Part shown: in pieces, positions 1-7,697 of the stretch
Numbering within the stretch: the first letter of the stretch is position 1
Layout of the letters: every line of letters begins with the position of its first letter
From: DASQPR01 sp963836785
GTDB lineage: Bacteria; Actinomycetota; Actinomycetes; Mycobacteriales; Micromonosporaceae
DNA: 64,000 bases
Assembly (NCBI GenBank): GCA_963836785.1
Contig: CAWIKW010000001.1
Location: 496,001 to 560,000 of the forward strand
Direction: 5' to 3'
Made by a program: the position numbers and the translations under genes
Notes under the pieces: model-generated
The model's database searches: none
The model's input: the letters and a program-made list of their open reading frames with translations, nothing else
Told to the model about the DNA's origin: nothing

Positions 1-122
1 GACAGCGACCCGGAGAATGCGCGCTGGATGTCCGGCAGCGCGACGTTCACGATCGTGATGTCTAGCAGCAGCATGAACACACCAGTGCAGACCGCGATCA
101 GCGTCCACCACTTGCGAGCCAT
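1..122 (-). CDS. MFS drug transporter, N-terminal fragment
   Basis: Only the first 40 or so residues are present; the rest lies beyond position 1. The visible part is one hydrophobic helix carrying the pattern LDITIVNVALP, the conserved motif in TM1 of 14-TM DHA2 (EmrB/QacA-type) proton antiporters. An AGGGGGAA ribosome binding site lies a few bases upstream of the ATG at 122. It is divergent from a TetR gene with a palindrome in the shared promoter region, the usual arrangement for a TetR-repressed efflux pump. Family assignment is firm from the motif; the substrate is unknown. Confidence 0.8.
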   Translation of the reverse strand, partial: MARKWWTLIAVCTGVFMLLLDITIVNVALPDIQRAFSGSL

Positions 123-138
123 GGTGTTCCCCCTTTTT

Positions 139-154
139 CTGAGTCCGCGCTCAG
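139..154. promoter_or_regulatory. TetR operator between efflux gene and tetR
   Basis: CTGAG-N6-CTCAG is a perfect inverted repeat with 5-base arms between the divergent MFS and TetR genes. A TATATG -10-like hexamer for the rightward gene starts at 155, so a repressor bound here would cover that promoter and probably the leftward one too. Inferred operator; not tested. Confidence 0.65.
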
Positions 155-205
155 TATATGCACAATGACGTTTGCCGGCACAAGGCTTCGCTACCGTGGA
201 GGCAC

Positions 206-817
206 ATGACTACCTCGATTCCCAAGCGTCGCGGCCGTCCGCCGTCCGGCGGCCGAGAGGCGATTCTGGCTGCCACGCTCCAACTCTTGCGCGAGCAGGG
301 TGTGGCCCGCTTCACGACGCGCGAAGTGGCGGCGCGGGCCCAGGTCTCCGAGGCGAGCATCTTCTACCACTATGGCGACCGGGCCGGCCTTCTCCAGGCC
401 GTTTTCGCCGAAGGGCTCCGACCGCTCGAGGCGCTCAACAACCGTGGGTTTGACACCGTCGATCCGCGCGATGTGCTGGATACGGTCGCTCACGCGATCG
501 AGCATTTTCTTGATCAAACACTGCCCGTCATCATGGCGGCGCAGGCCGACATCGAACTGCGGGACGCCCTGGCCGCGTACATGATCGAGCGCGACCTCGG
601 GCCCCACCGGGGCGTACGGGCCGTCGCCGACATTCTCGCCGCGGAGCAGCGGGCCGGGCGTGTCGCCGAGGATGTCGACGTCGAAGCGGCCGCCTTGATG
701 CTCGTATCGACGTGCTTTCTGCGGTCGAGCCAACGGTTGATCACGCCGCACGGCGACGTTCTCCCGTCGCTCGACCGTGCCGTGGCCGAGTTCTCCGCGA
801 TGGTCCGCCGACCGTAG
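206..817 (+). CDS. TetR/AcrR family transcriptional repressor
   Basis: A protein of 203 aa, normal for TetR repressors. After a basic N-terminus (KRRGRPP) comes the TetR helix-turn-helix at about residues 15-62, with the recognition-helix region VSEASIFYHYGDR. The rest is the helical ligand-binding and dimerisation domain, which is not conserved. The start at ATG 206 is chosen because GGAGG lies just upstream and because an earlier in-frame ATG at 158 falls inside the predicted -10 element. It probably represses itself and the divergent MFS gene through the palindrome at 139-154. The inducer is unknown. Confidence 0.85.
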   Translation: MTTSIPKRRGRPPSGGREAILAATLQLLREQGVARFTTREVAARAQVSEASIFYHYGDRAGLLQAVFAEGLRPLEALNNRGFDTVDPRDVLDTVAHAIEHFLDQTLPVIMAAQADIELRDALAAYMIERDLGPHRGVRAVADILAAEQRAGRVAEDVDVEAAALMLVSTCFLRSSQRLITPHGDVLPSLDRAVAEFSAMVRRP

Positions 818-855
818 CGCAGCGTCGGTTGCCCGGGGACCGGTTGACCGGGGCA

Positions 856-915
856 GCGTTCGTCACGGCACCGTTCATCGGAGCGCCGTTCATCGGAGCG
901 CCGTTCATCGGTGCA
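856..915. repeat. 15-bp tandem repeat at the 3' end of the FAD monooxygenase gene
   Basis: Three 15-base units (871-885, 886-900, 901-915; consensus CCGTTCATCGGAGCG) follow a degenerate unit at 856-870. The stop codon of the monooxygenase gene (905-907) lies inside the last unit, so the repeat array spans the gene's end and the gap to the TetR gene. Confidence 0.85.
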
Positions 916-2356
916 CCGCCGGACCGCACCACGCCGCGAGGGCACGCTCGAGCCCGGTCCGGTCTCGTACGTCGCCGGTCCACGCCACGTACGCGTCCGG
1001 TCGCACCAGTGTCACGGTGTCCGACGCCGGTGATGGCCCGGTTGTCGCCGCCGGCACCACCGATCGCACCCGGTCGATCCGACCGCCCACGTCCACCTGG
1101 GACGGTGCGACCAACACGAACCGGCCGTCGCGCAACGCCTCGTAGAGCCGCCCGTCGGTGAGGCGGAGGTCCTCGGCCCGGTCGCCGCCGCGATAGCCAA
1201 CGCCGGCCGGATACCGGTAACGGATCCCGATGCCGGAGATCGCGTCGGCCGCCCGCCGCGCGACCGGCGGCACGCGCATCGCCGTCGCACCAACCGAACG
1301 GCGTACGGCCCGGCCGAGCGCCGAGGAGATCATGCCCAGCCGGATCAGGGCCCCACTCGTGCGAAGGACCGACCGGCCGACCGGGAAACGCTCCGCCTCG
1401 TACGTGTCGAGCAGGCCGTCCGGCGCCCAACCCTGTACGGCGGCCGCGAGTTTCCAGCCGAGATTCGCCGCGTCCTGCAGCCCGGTGTTCATACCCTGTC
1501 CCCCGGCCGGCGAATGGCAGTGGGCCGCGTCGCCGGCGATGAACACGTTGCCGACCCGGTAATGCGGAGCCTGCCGCTCGTCGCTGTGGAACCGGGACAG
1601 CCACCGCGGGTCACGCATGCCGTAGTCCGTGCCGAAGGCATGTCGGGCCACCGCGCGAACCTCGTCGAAGTCGACCGGTGCGGTGTCCGGCAGCGGATTA
1701 TGCGGATTCCACGCGAACACCCGGAACCAGCCGTCGCCGAACGGCGCGATGAACGCGAAGCCGTCGGCCACCGCGTTCACGGTCAGGACGTCGTCCGGAT
1801 GCTCGGCCAGCCGTACGTCCGCGAGCATGATCGACTGCACCACCGAACCACCTGGGAACGGAAGTCCGATCGATTTCCGGACCGCACTGCGAACTCCGTC
1901 GGCGCCGACGACATATCGGGCACGCCATACGCCGGCGCCGGTGCGTACGGTCACGCCGCCCGGGTCCTGGTCGAGTCCGACCACCTCGGCACCCGAGACG
2001 ATCGTCGCGCCGTGCTTGCGCGCCCGCGCGAGCAGGATCCGCTCCGTGTTGTATTGCGGTGTCACGAGCAGGTACGGAAACCGGGTCGGCAGCCGGCCGA
2101 TGTCGACGTGCACCTTGTCGAACAGCCGCAGCTGGCGGACCGCCGATCCGGTCGCGATGAGTTCGTCGGCCAGGCCGCGCGCGTCCAGCTCCTCCAACGT
2201 CCGAGCGTGCACGGCGAACGCCCGCGTCGTATTCGGCTCATCCCGTCGCCGCTCCAGCACCGTGCAGCGCACTCCGGCGACGGCGAGATCACCGGCGAGC
2301 AGCAGACCCGTCGGGCCGGCACCCACGACGATCACATCGGCATCCAGCGTCGTCAT
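905..2356 (-). CDS. FAD-dependent aromatic-type monooxygenase
   Basis: A protein of 483 aa in the PheA/TfdB-type flavoprotein hydroxylase family (FAD_binding_3). The N-terminal dinucleotide fold has GAGPTG at about residues 12-17. The second FAD motif, GDAAHCHSPAGGQGMN, appears at about residue 290. A thioredoxin-like C-terminal region follows, as in RdmE- and Rox-type enzymes. Such enzymes hydroxylate aromatic substrates or inactivate aromatic antibiotics using NAD(P)H and O2. The start at ATG 2356 has GGGAG five bases upstream. It is divergent from a TetR gene, with two copies of an operator-like sequence between them, so it is probably induced by its substrate. The substrate cannot be inferred. 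Confidence 0.85.
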   Translation of the reverse strand: MTTLDADVIVVGAGPTGLLLAGDLAVAGVRCTVLERRRDEPNTTRAFAVHARTLEELDARGLADELIATGSAVRQLRLFDKVHVDIGRLPTRFPYLLVTPQYNTERILLARARKHGATIVSGAEVVGLDQDPGGVTVRTGAGVWRARYVVGADGVRSAVRKSIGLPFPGGSVVQSIMLADVRLAEHPDDVLTVNAVADGFAFIAPFGDGWFRVFAWNPHNPLPDTAPVDFDEVRAVARHAFGTDYGMRDPRWLSRFHSDERQAPHYRVGNVFIAGDAAHCHSPAGGQGMNTGLQDAANLGWKLAAAVQGWAPDGLLDTYEAERFPVGRSVLRTSGALIRLGMISSALGRAVRRSVGATAMRVPPVARRAADAISGIGIRYRYPAGVGYRGGDRAEDLRLTDGRLYEALRDGRFVLVAPSQVDVGGRIDRVRSVVPAATTGPSPASDTVTLVRPDAYVAWTGDVRDRTGLERALAAWCGPAVHR

Positions 2357-2372
2357 CGTCACTCCCGAGAAA

Positions 2373-2389
2373 GTCAACATCTGTTGGCC
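2373..2389. promoter_or_regulatory. Operator-like site, copy 1
   Basis: GTCAACATCTGTTGGCC contains the near-palindrome CAACA-NN-TGTTG. A second, almost identical copy lies 56 bases away, beside the TetR start. Both sit in the intergenic region of the monooxygenase/TetR pair. Inferred TetR binding site. Confidence 0.65.
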
Positions 2390-2428
2390 AACGCTTGTAG
2401 ACCACGCTAGCCGGATGCCGCTACCGAT

Positions 2429-2445
2429 GTCAACACATGTTGGCC
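2429..2445. promoter_or_regulatory. Operator-like site, copy 2
   Basis: GTCAACACATGTTGGCC contains the perfect palindrome CAACACATGTTG except for its two central bases, and matches copy 1 in 15 of 17 positions. It ends 13 bases before the TetR start codon, so binding here would also give autorepression. Confidence 0.65.
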
Positions 2446-2458
2446 TACACTCGTTGAC

Positions 2459-3077
2459 ATGACGACCTCGGGTCTGCCCAGCACGCGCGAGACCGACGCG
2501 GCTCAGGCGCCCCGGCGCTCCGACGCGACGCGGGCGACGATCCTCGCCGCCGCGCGCGAACGATTCGCCGCCGACGGCTACGAACGGGCCACGATCCGGG
2601 CGATCGCGGCCGACGCGCGCATCGATCCCGCCATGGTCATGCGCTATTACGGCAGCAAGGACCAGCTCTTCGCGGCGGCGGCAGCGTTCGAGCTGCATCT
2701 GCCGAACCTCGCCGGCGTCGCCGCCGACCGCGTCGGCCGCACGCTGGTCGAGCACTTCGTCCATCGCTGGGAGGGCGACGACACGCTCGTGGCGTTGCTC
2801 CGCGCGTCGCTGACCCATGCCGTAGCGGCCGAGCGTATGCAAGGCGATCTTCGACGAGCAGGTCCGCCAGGTCGCGGCCACGATCGTGCCGGATCCGCAG
2901 GAGGCGGCAACGCGGGCCGGCCTCGTCGCCTCGCAGATGCTCGGCATGGCGTTGAGCCGGTACGTGCTCCGCCTGCCCCCGGTCGTGGCGCTGACCGAGG
3001 CGCAGATCGTCGGGTGGCTCGGCCCGACCGTCCAGCGGTATCTGACGGGCCGATCGGACCCGCCGGCCGCCAGCTAG
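2459..3077 (+). pseudogene. TetR family regulator, disrupted by a 1-nt frameshift
   Basis: The first frame gives a normal TetR helix-turn-helix (about residues 20-68, with DPAMVMRYYGSKDQL) and the start of the ligand domain, up to AERM at 2837-2839. The reading frame then continues one base later from 2841 (KAIFDEQ...) through VASQMLGMALSRYVLRLPPVV to a TAG at 3075-3077. This is the typical TetR_C_16-type ending. Dropping one base near 2840 restores a protein of about 205 aa, normal for the family. As written, translation would run into unrelated sequence. Either the gene is a recent pseudogene or the base is an assembly error. Its stop overlaps the convergent gene's stop by four bases. Confidence 0.8.
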
Positions 3078-4081
3078 TCGCGGCTCGCGAACGCGGCGTC
3101 GAACGACGCCGACGGCGGATCAAATGCGAGGGTACGGACGAAGGCCAGCGCCTCGGGTGCCCCGACGAGTCGGTCCATGCCGGCGTCCTCCCACTCGATC
3201 GAGATCGGACCGGCGTAGCCGATCGAGTTGAGGGCCCGGAAGCAGTCCTCCCACGGCACGTCGCCGTGACCGGTCGAGATGAAATCCCACCCCCGGCGCA
3301 GATCGGCCCACGGCAGGTGCGACGACAGCCGACCGCGGCGCCCGTCACCCGTACGGACCTTCGCATCCTTGCAGTCGACGTGGTAGATCCGGTCGGCGAA
3401 CTCGAGGATGAAGTTGACCGGGTCGAGTTCCTGCCACACGAAATGCGACGGGTCCCAGTTCAGCCCGAACGCCGGCCGGTGCCCGATGGCGTCGAGCGCA
3501 CGCCGCGTCGTCCAGTAGTCGTAGGCGATCTCACTCGGATGCACCTCGTGTGCGAAGCGGACGCCGACCGAGTCGAACACATCGAGGATCGGGTTCCATC
3601 GCGCGGCGAAGTCGGCGTAGCCATCCTCGATCATCGACTCCGGTACGGGCGGGAACATGGCGACCGTGTGCCAGATCGATGATCCGGTGAACCCGACGAC
3701 CGTGTCGACGCCCAGCCGGGCCGCGGCCCGGGCGGTGTCCATCATCTCGGCTGCCGCGTTGCCGCGCACCTCTTCCGGGTCGCCGCTGCCCCACAGGCGC
3801 GCCGGCAGGATCCCCTGGTGGCGTACGTCGATCGGGTGGTCGCATACGGCCTGCCCGACGAGATGGTTCGAGATCGCCCACACGCCGAGGTGGTATTTGT
3901 CGAGCGTCGCCTTCTTCGCCGCGACGTACGAGTCGTCGGCGAGCGCCTTGTCTACCTCGAAGTGGTCGCCCCAGCACGCGATCTCGAGTCCGTCGTAGCC
4001 CCACTCGCTCGCGAGCCGGCAGACCTCCTCGAACGGCAGATCCGCCCACTGGCCGGTGAAGAGTGTGATCGGTCGGGTCAT
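3074..4081 (-). CDS. Sugar phosphate isomerase/epimerase (TIM barrel)
   Basis: A protein of 335 aa in the xylose-isomerase-like AP-endonuclease-2 superfamily. Metal-binding signatures of this fold are spread along it: GYDGLEI near residue 30, FAHEVHPSE near the middle, NWDPSHF, YHVDCKDAK, GHGDVPW and ISIEWEDAG near the end. Family members isomerise or epimerise sugars and inosose-type ketosugars with a divalent metal. It is the last gene of the minus-strand sugar operon, 71 bases downstream of a Gfo/Idh/MocA oxidoreductase; such pairs commonly act in successive steps on inositols or 3-keto sugars. The exact substrate is not readable from sequence. Confidence 0.85.
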   Translation of the reverse strand: MTRPITLFTGQWADLPFEEVCRLASEWGYDGLEIACWGDHFEVDKALADDSYVAAKKATLDKYHLGVWAISNHLVGQAVCDHPIDVRHQGILPARLWGSGDPEEVRGNAAAEMMDTARAAARLGVDTVVGFTGSSIWHTVAMFPPVPESMIEDGYADFAARWNPILDVFDSVGVRFAHEVHPSEIAYDYWTTRRALDAIGHRPAFGLNWDPSHFVWQELDPVNFILEFADRIYHVDCKDAKVRTGDGRRGRLSSHLPWADLRRGWDFISTGHGDVPWEDCFRALNSIGYAGPISIEWEDAGMDRLVGAPEALAFVRTLAFDPPSASFDAAFASRD

Positions 4082-4152
4082 CGCCTAAGCCTCACAGTCC
4101 GCCCATCGTGGGCTCGAAAACTTTGCGTGTCAACGGTTCTAGCCGATGCGTG

Positions 4153-5370
4153 CTAACCGGCCGTCGTCTCGGCCAGCGCCGGCGCGACCGGCGTCCACGA
4201 CGAGCCAGCCGCGGCCGATCGAGACACGGCGTCAAGCACCTGCTGCACCTGCAGTGCATCGGCGAACGACGGCGTCGGATCCGTTCCGGACGCGATCGCG
4301 TCGATGAAGTCGCGCATCTCGTGCGTGAACGAATGTTCGTAGCCGATGATGTGCCCGGCCGGCCACCACGCCGCCATGTACGGATGGGTCGGCTCGGTCA
4401 CCAGGATGCGCGTGAAGCCCTGCTCCGCCACGGGTGCGGTGCCGTCGAAGAACTCGAGTTCGTTCAGCCGTTCGAGGTCGAACGCGATGGAACCGAGCGA
4501 ACCGTTGATCTCCACCCGCATCGCGTTGCGGCGCCCGGTCGCGAAGCGCGTTGCCTCGTACGTCGCGATCGCGCCGCCGGACATTCGCGCGAGGAACAGC
4601 GCCGCATCGTCGACGGTCACGGCACCATGAGAGACACCGTCGCCATTGGGCGTCGCGGCCGACAGACCGGTCGAGCCGCCGGCGACCGGTCGCGAACGGA
4701 TGAACGTCTCGGTCATCGCACTTACGCCGGTGATCTCCTGCCCGGTGACGAACTGTGTCAGGTCGACGATGTGCGCGCCGATGTCGCCGAGCGCACCCGA
4801 TCCGGCCTTGTCCTTGCGCAGCCGCCACACCAGCGGGAAATCCGGATCGATGATCCAGTCCTGCAGGTACGCCGCCCGGACGTGCCGGATCTCCCCCAAC
4901 CGGCCGCCGGCCACCATGTCGCGCATCAGCGAGACCGCCGGGACGCGGCGATAGTTGAAGCCGCACATGGCCCGTACCCCCAAAGGGTGTGCCATCGCCG
5001 CGGCCGACACCATCGCCTCGGCCTCGGCCACCGTGTTGGCCAATGGTTTTTCGCACAGCACGTGCTTGCCCGCCGCGAGCGCGGCGATCGCGATCTCCGC
5101 GTGCGTGTCGCCGGGCGTGCAGATGTCGATCACGTCGATGTCGTCGCGGGCGATCAGCTCACGCCAGTCGGTGGTGGCCGCGGCCCAGCCGAGCCGGGTC
5201 GCGGCGGCCCGTACCGCCGCCGCATCCCGGCCGGCAACGGCCACCATGCTCACCTGTCGCGGCAGGTCGAAAACGCGGTTCACGGTGCGCCACGCCTGCG
5301 AGTGCGCGGCGCCCATGAACGCGTATCCCACCATGCCGACCCCCAGCGGTCGGATGTCCCCGGTTGGCAC
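4153..5370 (-). CDS. Gfo/Idh/MocA family oxidoreductase
   Basis: A protein of 405 aa. The N-terminal Rossmann fold begins GVGMVGYAFMG, and the family hallmark EKP (CEKPLANT) appears near residue 110. The C-terminal half is the conserved alpha/beta substrate domain, with GDIGAHIVD carrying the usual catalytic Asp and His. These enzymes oxidise or reduce sugars and inositols with NAD(P). The GTG start has GGGAGG seven bases upstream. It lies between the sugar-binding lipoprotein and the TIM-barrel isomerase in the ROK-led operon, so it probably performs the first oxidation of the imported sugar or polyol. An inositol 2-dehydrogenase is one possibility. Confidence 0.88.
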   Translation of the reverse strand: MPTGDIRPLGVGMVGYAFMGAAHSQAWRTVNRVFDLPRQVSMVAVAGRDAAAVRAAATRLGWAAATTDWRELIARDDIDVIDICTPGDTHAEIAIAALAAGKHVLCEKPLANTVAEAEAMVSAAAMAHPLGVRAMCGFNYRRVPAVSLMRDMVAGGRLGEIRHVRAAYLQDWIIDPDFPLVWRLRKDKAGSGALGDIGAHIVDLTQFVTGQEITGVSAMTETFIRSRPVAGGSTGLSAATPNGDGVSHGAVTVDDAALFLARMSGGAIATYEATRFATGRRNAMRVEINGSLGSIAFDLERLNELEFFDGTAPVAEQGFTRILVTEPTHPYMAAWWPAGHIIGYEHSFTHEMRDFIDAIASGTDPTPSFADALQVQQVLDAVSRSAAAGSSWTPVAPALAETTAG

Positions 5371-5408
5371 AGCCGAGCCTCCCTCGCCTCACAGTTTGCG
5401 TACGGCCG

Positions 5409-6470
5409 TCAGGACTCGAAGCCGAGCGGCAGATACTTGTCGACGTTGTCCTTTGTGATCGTCTCGGACGTCAGCACGATCTGTTGCGGAACCTGCAACT
5501 CCACCAGGTCGGACATGCCCTTGCCTTGGACGATCAGCCGCGCCAGCGACACGGCGGAGGACGCCATCGTCGGTGGGTAGGTGACCGTCGCAACGACCGG
5601 CGTATCGCCGGCCTTGATGTGCTGCATCATGTTCAACGAGCCGGCGCCGCCGACCATGAAGAACTCCTTGCGGTTGGCCTGCTTGATCGCCGCGAGCACG
5701 CCGATGCCCTGGTCGTCATCGTGGTTCCAGATCGCGTCGATATGCGATGCGGCCTGTAGGAGGTTCGCCGTGACGTCCTGACCCGACTGCGCCGTGAACT
5801 GCGCGGCAACGCGGTTGGTCACCTTCAGACTGTGTACGGCGAGGGCGTCCTTGAATCCGCGCGACCGATCCTGGGTCAGCGGGAGGCTGTCGATGCCGGC
5901 GATCTCCGCGATCACCGGATTCGACTTACCACCCAGCTTTCCGGCGATGTAGGTGCCGGCCGCGAAACCCATGCCGTAGTTGTCGCCCTTGATGAGCAGA
6001 CGGGACGCGCTCGCGTCGGAGAACTCGCGGTCGAGGTTCACGACCGGGATCCCGGCCTGCATCGCTGCCTTGCCGGCCGAGGTCAACTGCGCGCCGTCCT
6101 GCGGCAGCAACACGATCACGTCGGGCTTCTGCTGGATCAGCGTCTCCAACGCGGCGATTTGGGCGGGTGCGTCGGCGCCCGCGTCCACCTGGGTGAATGT
6201 GACATCGCTGTAGAGCGCGGCCTGCTTCTTCGCATTGTCGGTGATCGCGCGGATCCAGCCGTGGTCGGCCGCCGGTGCCGAGAAGCCCATGGTGAGTGCC
6301 TTGCCGGGGGCCGCGTTGTTGCCGCCATTGACGCGCGTCTGCGACGACGTGCTGGTGTTGGCCTTGTCCTCCTTGTTCGACGTGCAACCGGCGACGAGTG
6401 CGGCGGCGCCGACGGCGGCGCCACCGAACAACAAACGCCGGCGGGACAGGTCGGGCAGGACTTCCTTCAT
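5409..6470 (-). CDS. Sugar ABC transporter substrate-binding lipoprotein (RbsB-like)
   Basis: A protein of 353 aa with a twin-arginine-type signal (SRRRLLFGG) followed by a hydrophobic stretch and the lipobox LVAGC, so it is likely exported folded and lipid-anchored. The mature part is a periplasmic-binding-protein type 1 fold: MGFSAPAADHGWI near the start and DVIVLLPQDGAQL and WNHDDDQGIGVL further on, typical of ribose/galactose/inositol-type CUT2 binding proteins. The ATG at 6470 is preceded by GGAGG at five bases. It lies directly downstream of its permease gene. The ligand is probably a monosaccharide or polyol. Confidence 0.9.
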   Translation of the reverse strand: MKEVLPDLSRRRLLFGGAAVGAAALVAGCTSNKEDKANTSTSSQTRVNGGNNAAPGKALTMGFSAPAADHGWIRAITDNAKKQAALYSDVTFTQVDAGADAPAQIAALETLIQQKPDVIVLLPQDGAQLTSAGKAAMQAGIPVVNLDREFSDASASRLLIKGDNYGMGFAAGTYIAGKLGGKSNPVIAEIAGIDSLPLTQDRSRGFKDALAVHSLKVTNRVAAQFTAQSGQDVTANLLQAASHIDAIWNHDDDQGIGVLAAIKQANRKEFFMVGGAGSLNMMQHIKAGDTPVVATVTYPPTMASSAVSLARLIVQGKGMSDLVELQVPQQIVLTSETITKDNVDKYLPLGFES

Positions 6471-6569
6471 GACGACCTCCTGGTCGTGGATGAGGTGGTT
6501 GATGGGTGCGTTGATCGGCACGTCCGTTGTCGGCCGGACGTCGTGGTGGTGGCGGATGTTGACTCTGGT

Positions 6570-7697
6570 TCAGCTCGCGGCGGTCGTCTGGGACGCGCGG
6601 GCCGCACCGGCTTCGGCGGCCGGTTCGCTGGGTTGACCCGGCGGTGACCCGCCGGGCGTTGGTGGACTGCTGCCAAGCGACGGGCGCCGCAGGGCCGCCA
6701 CCCGGAACTGTTGGATGAGTACGGCGCCGACGATGATGGCGCCCTGTGCGATCTGCTGATACTCGGTCTGCAGGTTCTTGACGATGAACAGGTTGTAGAT
6801 CTGCGTGAAGACGAGCACGCCGAGCACCGAGCCGACGATCGTCCCGCGACCGCCGGTGAGCGCGGTGCCACCGATGATGGCGGCGGCGATGGCGTTCAAC
6901 TCGTAGAGGTTGCCGTGATCGGATGACCCGGCCGTCGACTGGGCGGTCACCATGATCGCGGCGATCCCGCAGCACAGGCCGGACAGCGTGTAGATGAGCA
7001 TGGTGTGCCGGCGTACGTTGATGCCGGCAAGCCGAGCCGCCTCCGGGTTGCCGCCGACGGCGACCGTACGGCGGCCGAACGTCGTACGGTTCAACAGGAT
7101 CCACGCGAGCCCGGCGACGATGACGAAGATGATGACCAGCAGCGGGATGCCGAGCGGCCGCCATTCCGCGATCTTGTTGATGGTCTGCACCTTGACGAGC
7201 TGCGTGAGCTTGCCGGATATCTTCTCGGCCAGACCGCGGGCGGCCACCATCATGGCGAGCGTCGCGATGAAGGGGACCATCCGGCCGTACGCGATGAGGA
7301 TGCCGTTGATGAGACCGGCGCCGGCGCCGACGAGCAGCGCGGTCAGGATCATGATGCCGGGGCCGTAGCTCTGTGTCGCCACCGTCGTCGACCACACGCT
7401 GGCCAGCGCGAGCAGCGCGCCGACCGACAGGTCGATGCCACCGGAAATCATCACGAGCGTCATGCCGACCGTGACGACGCCGATGCTCGACGCCTGCGTC
7501 AGCACAGTCAACTCGTTGGACCATAAGCGATGCCCGTCGAGGAAGATGTCCGGCCGGGCCAGTGTGCCGACGACGAACAGCAGCACCAGCACGCCGACGA
7601 GCGCGAGGTTACGGCGCAGCGGTTCGCTCGCGTCGTCGCGCCACCAGTTCGTCCGCCGATCGGCCGTTACGGCCGTGCCCGTCGCCGCGTCGATCAT
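6570..7697 (-). CDS. Sugar ABC transporter permease (RbsC-like)
   Basis: A protein of 375 aa with about ten hydrophobic segments. It carries the BPD_transp_2 hallmark GGIDLSVGALLALASV in the first third and GTALTGGRGTIVGSVLG near the C-terminus. This is the membrane subunit of a CUT2 importer, working with the ATPase at 7609-9432 and the binding protein at 5409-6470. ATG 7697 is chosen because AAGGAG lies six bases upstream; the longer frame upstream consists of the ELVAT repeat and is unlikely to be translated in this frame. The ATPase gene overlaps its first 89 bases in another frame. Confidence 0.9.
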   Translation of the reverse strand: MIDAATGTAVTADRRTNWWRDDASEPLRRNLALVGVLVLLFVVGTLARPDIFLDGHRLWSNELTVLTQASSIGVVTVGMTLVMISGGIDLSVGALLALASVWSTTVATQSYGPGIMILTALLVGAGAGLINGILIAYGRMVPFIATLAMMVAARGLAEKISGKLTQLVKVQTINKIAEWRPLGIPLLVIIFVIVAGLAWILLNRTTFGRRTVAVGGNPEAARLAGINVRRHTMLIYTLSGLCCGIAAIMVTAQSTAGSSDHGNLYELNAIAAAIIGGTALTGGRGTIVGSVLGVLVFTQIYNLFIVKNLQTEYQQIAQGAIIVGAVLIQQFRVAALRRPSLGSSPPTPGGSPPGQPSEPAAEAGAARASQTTAAS

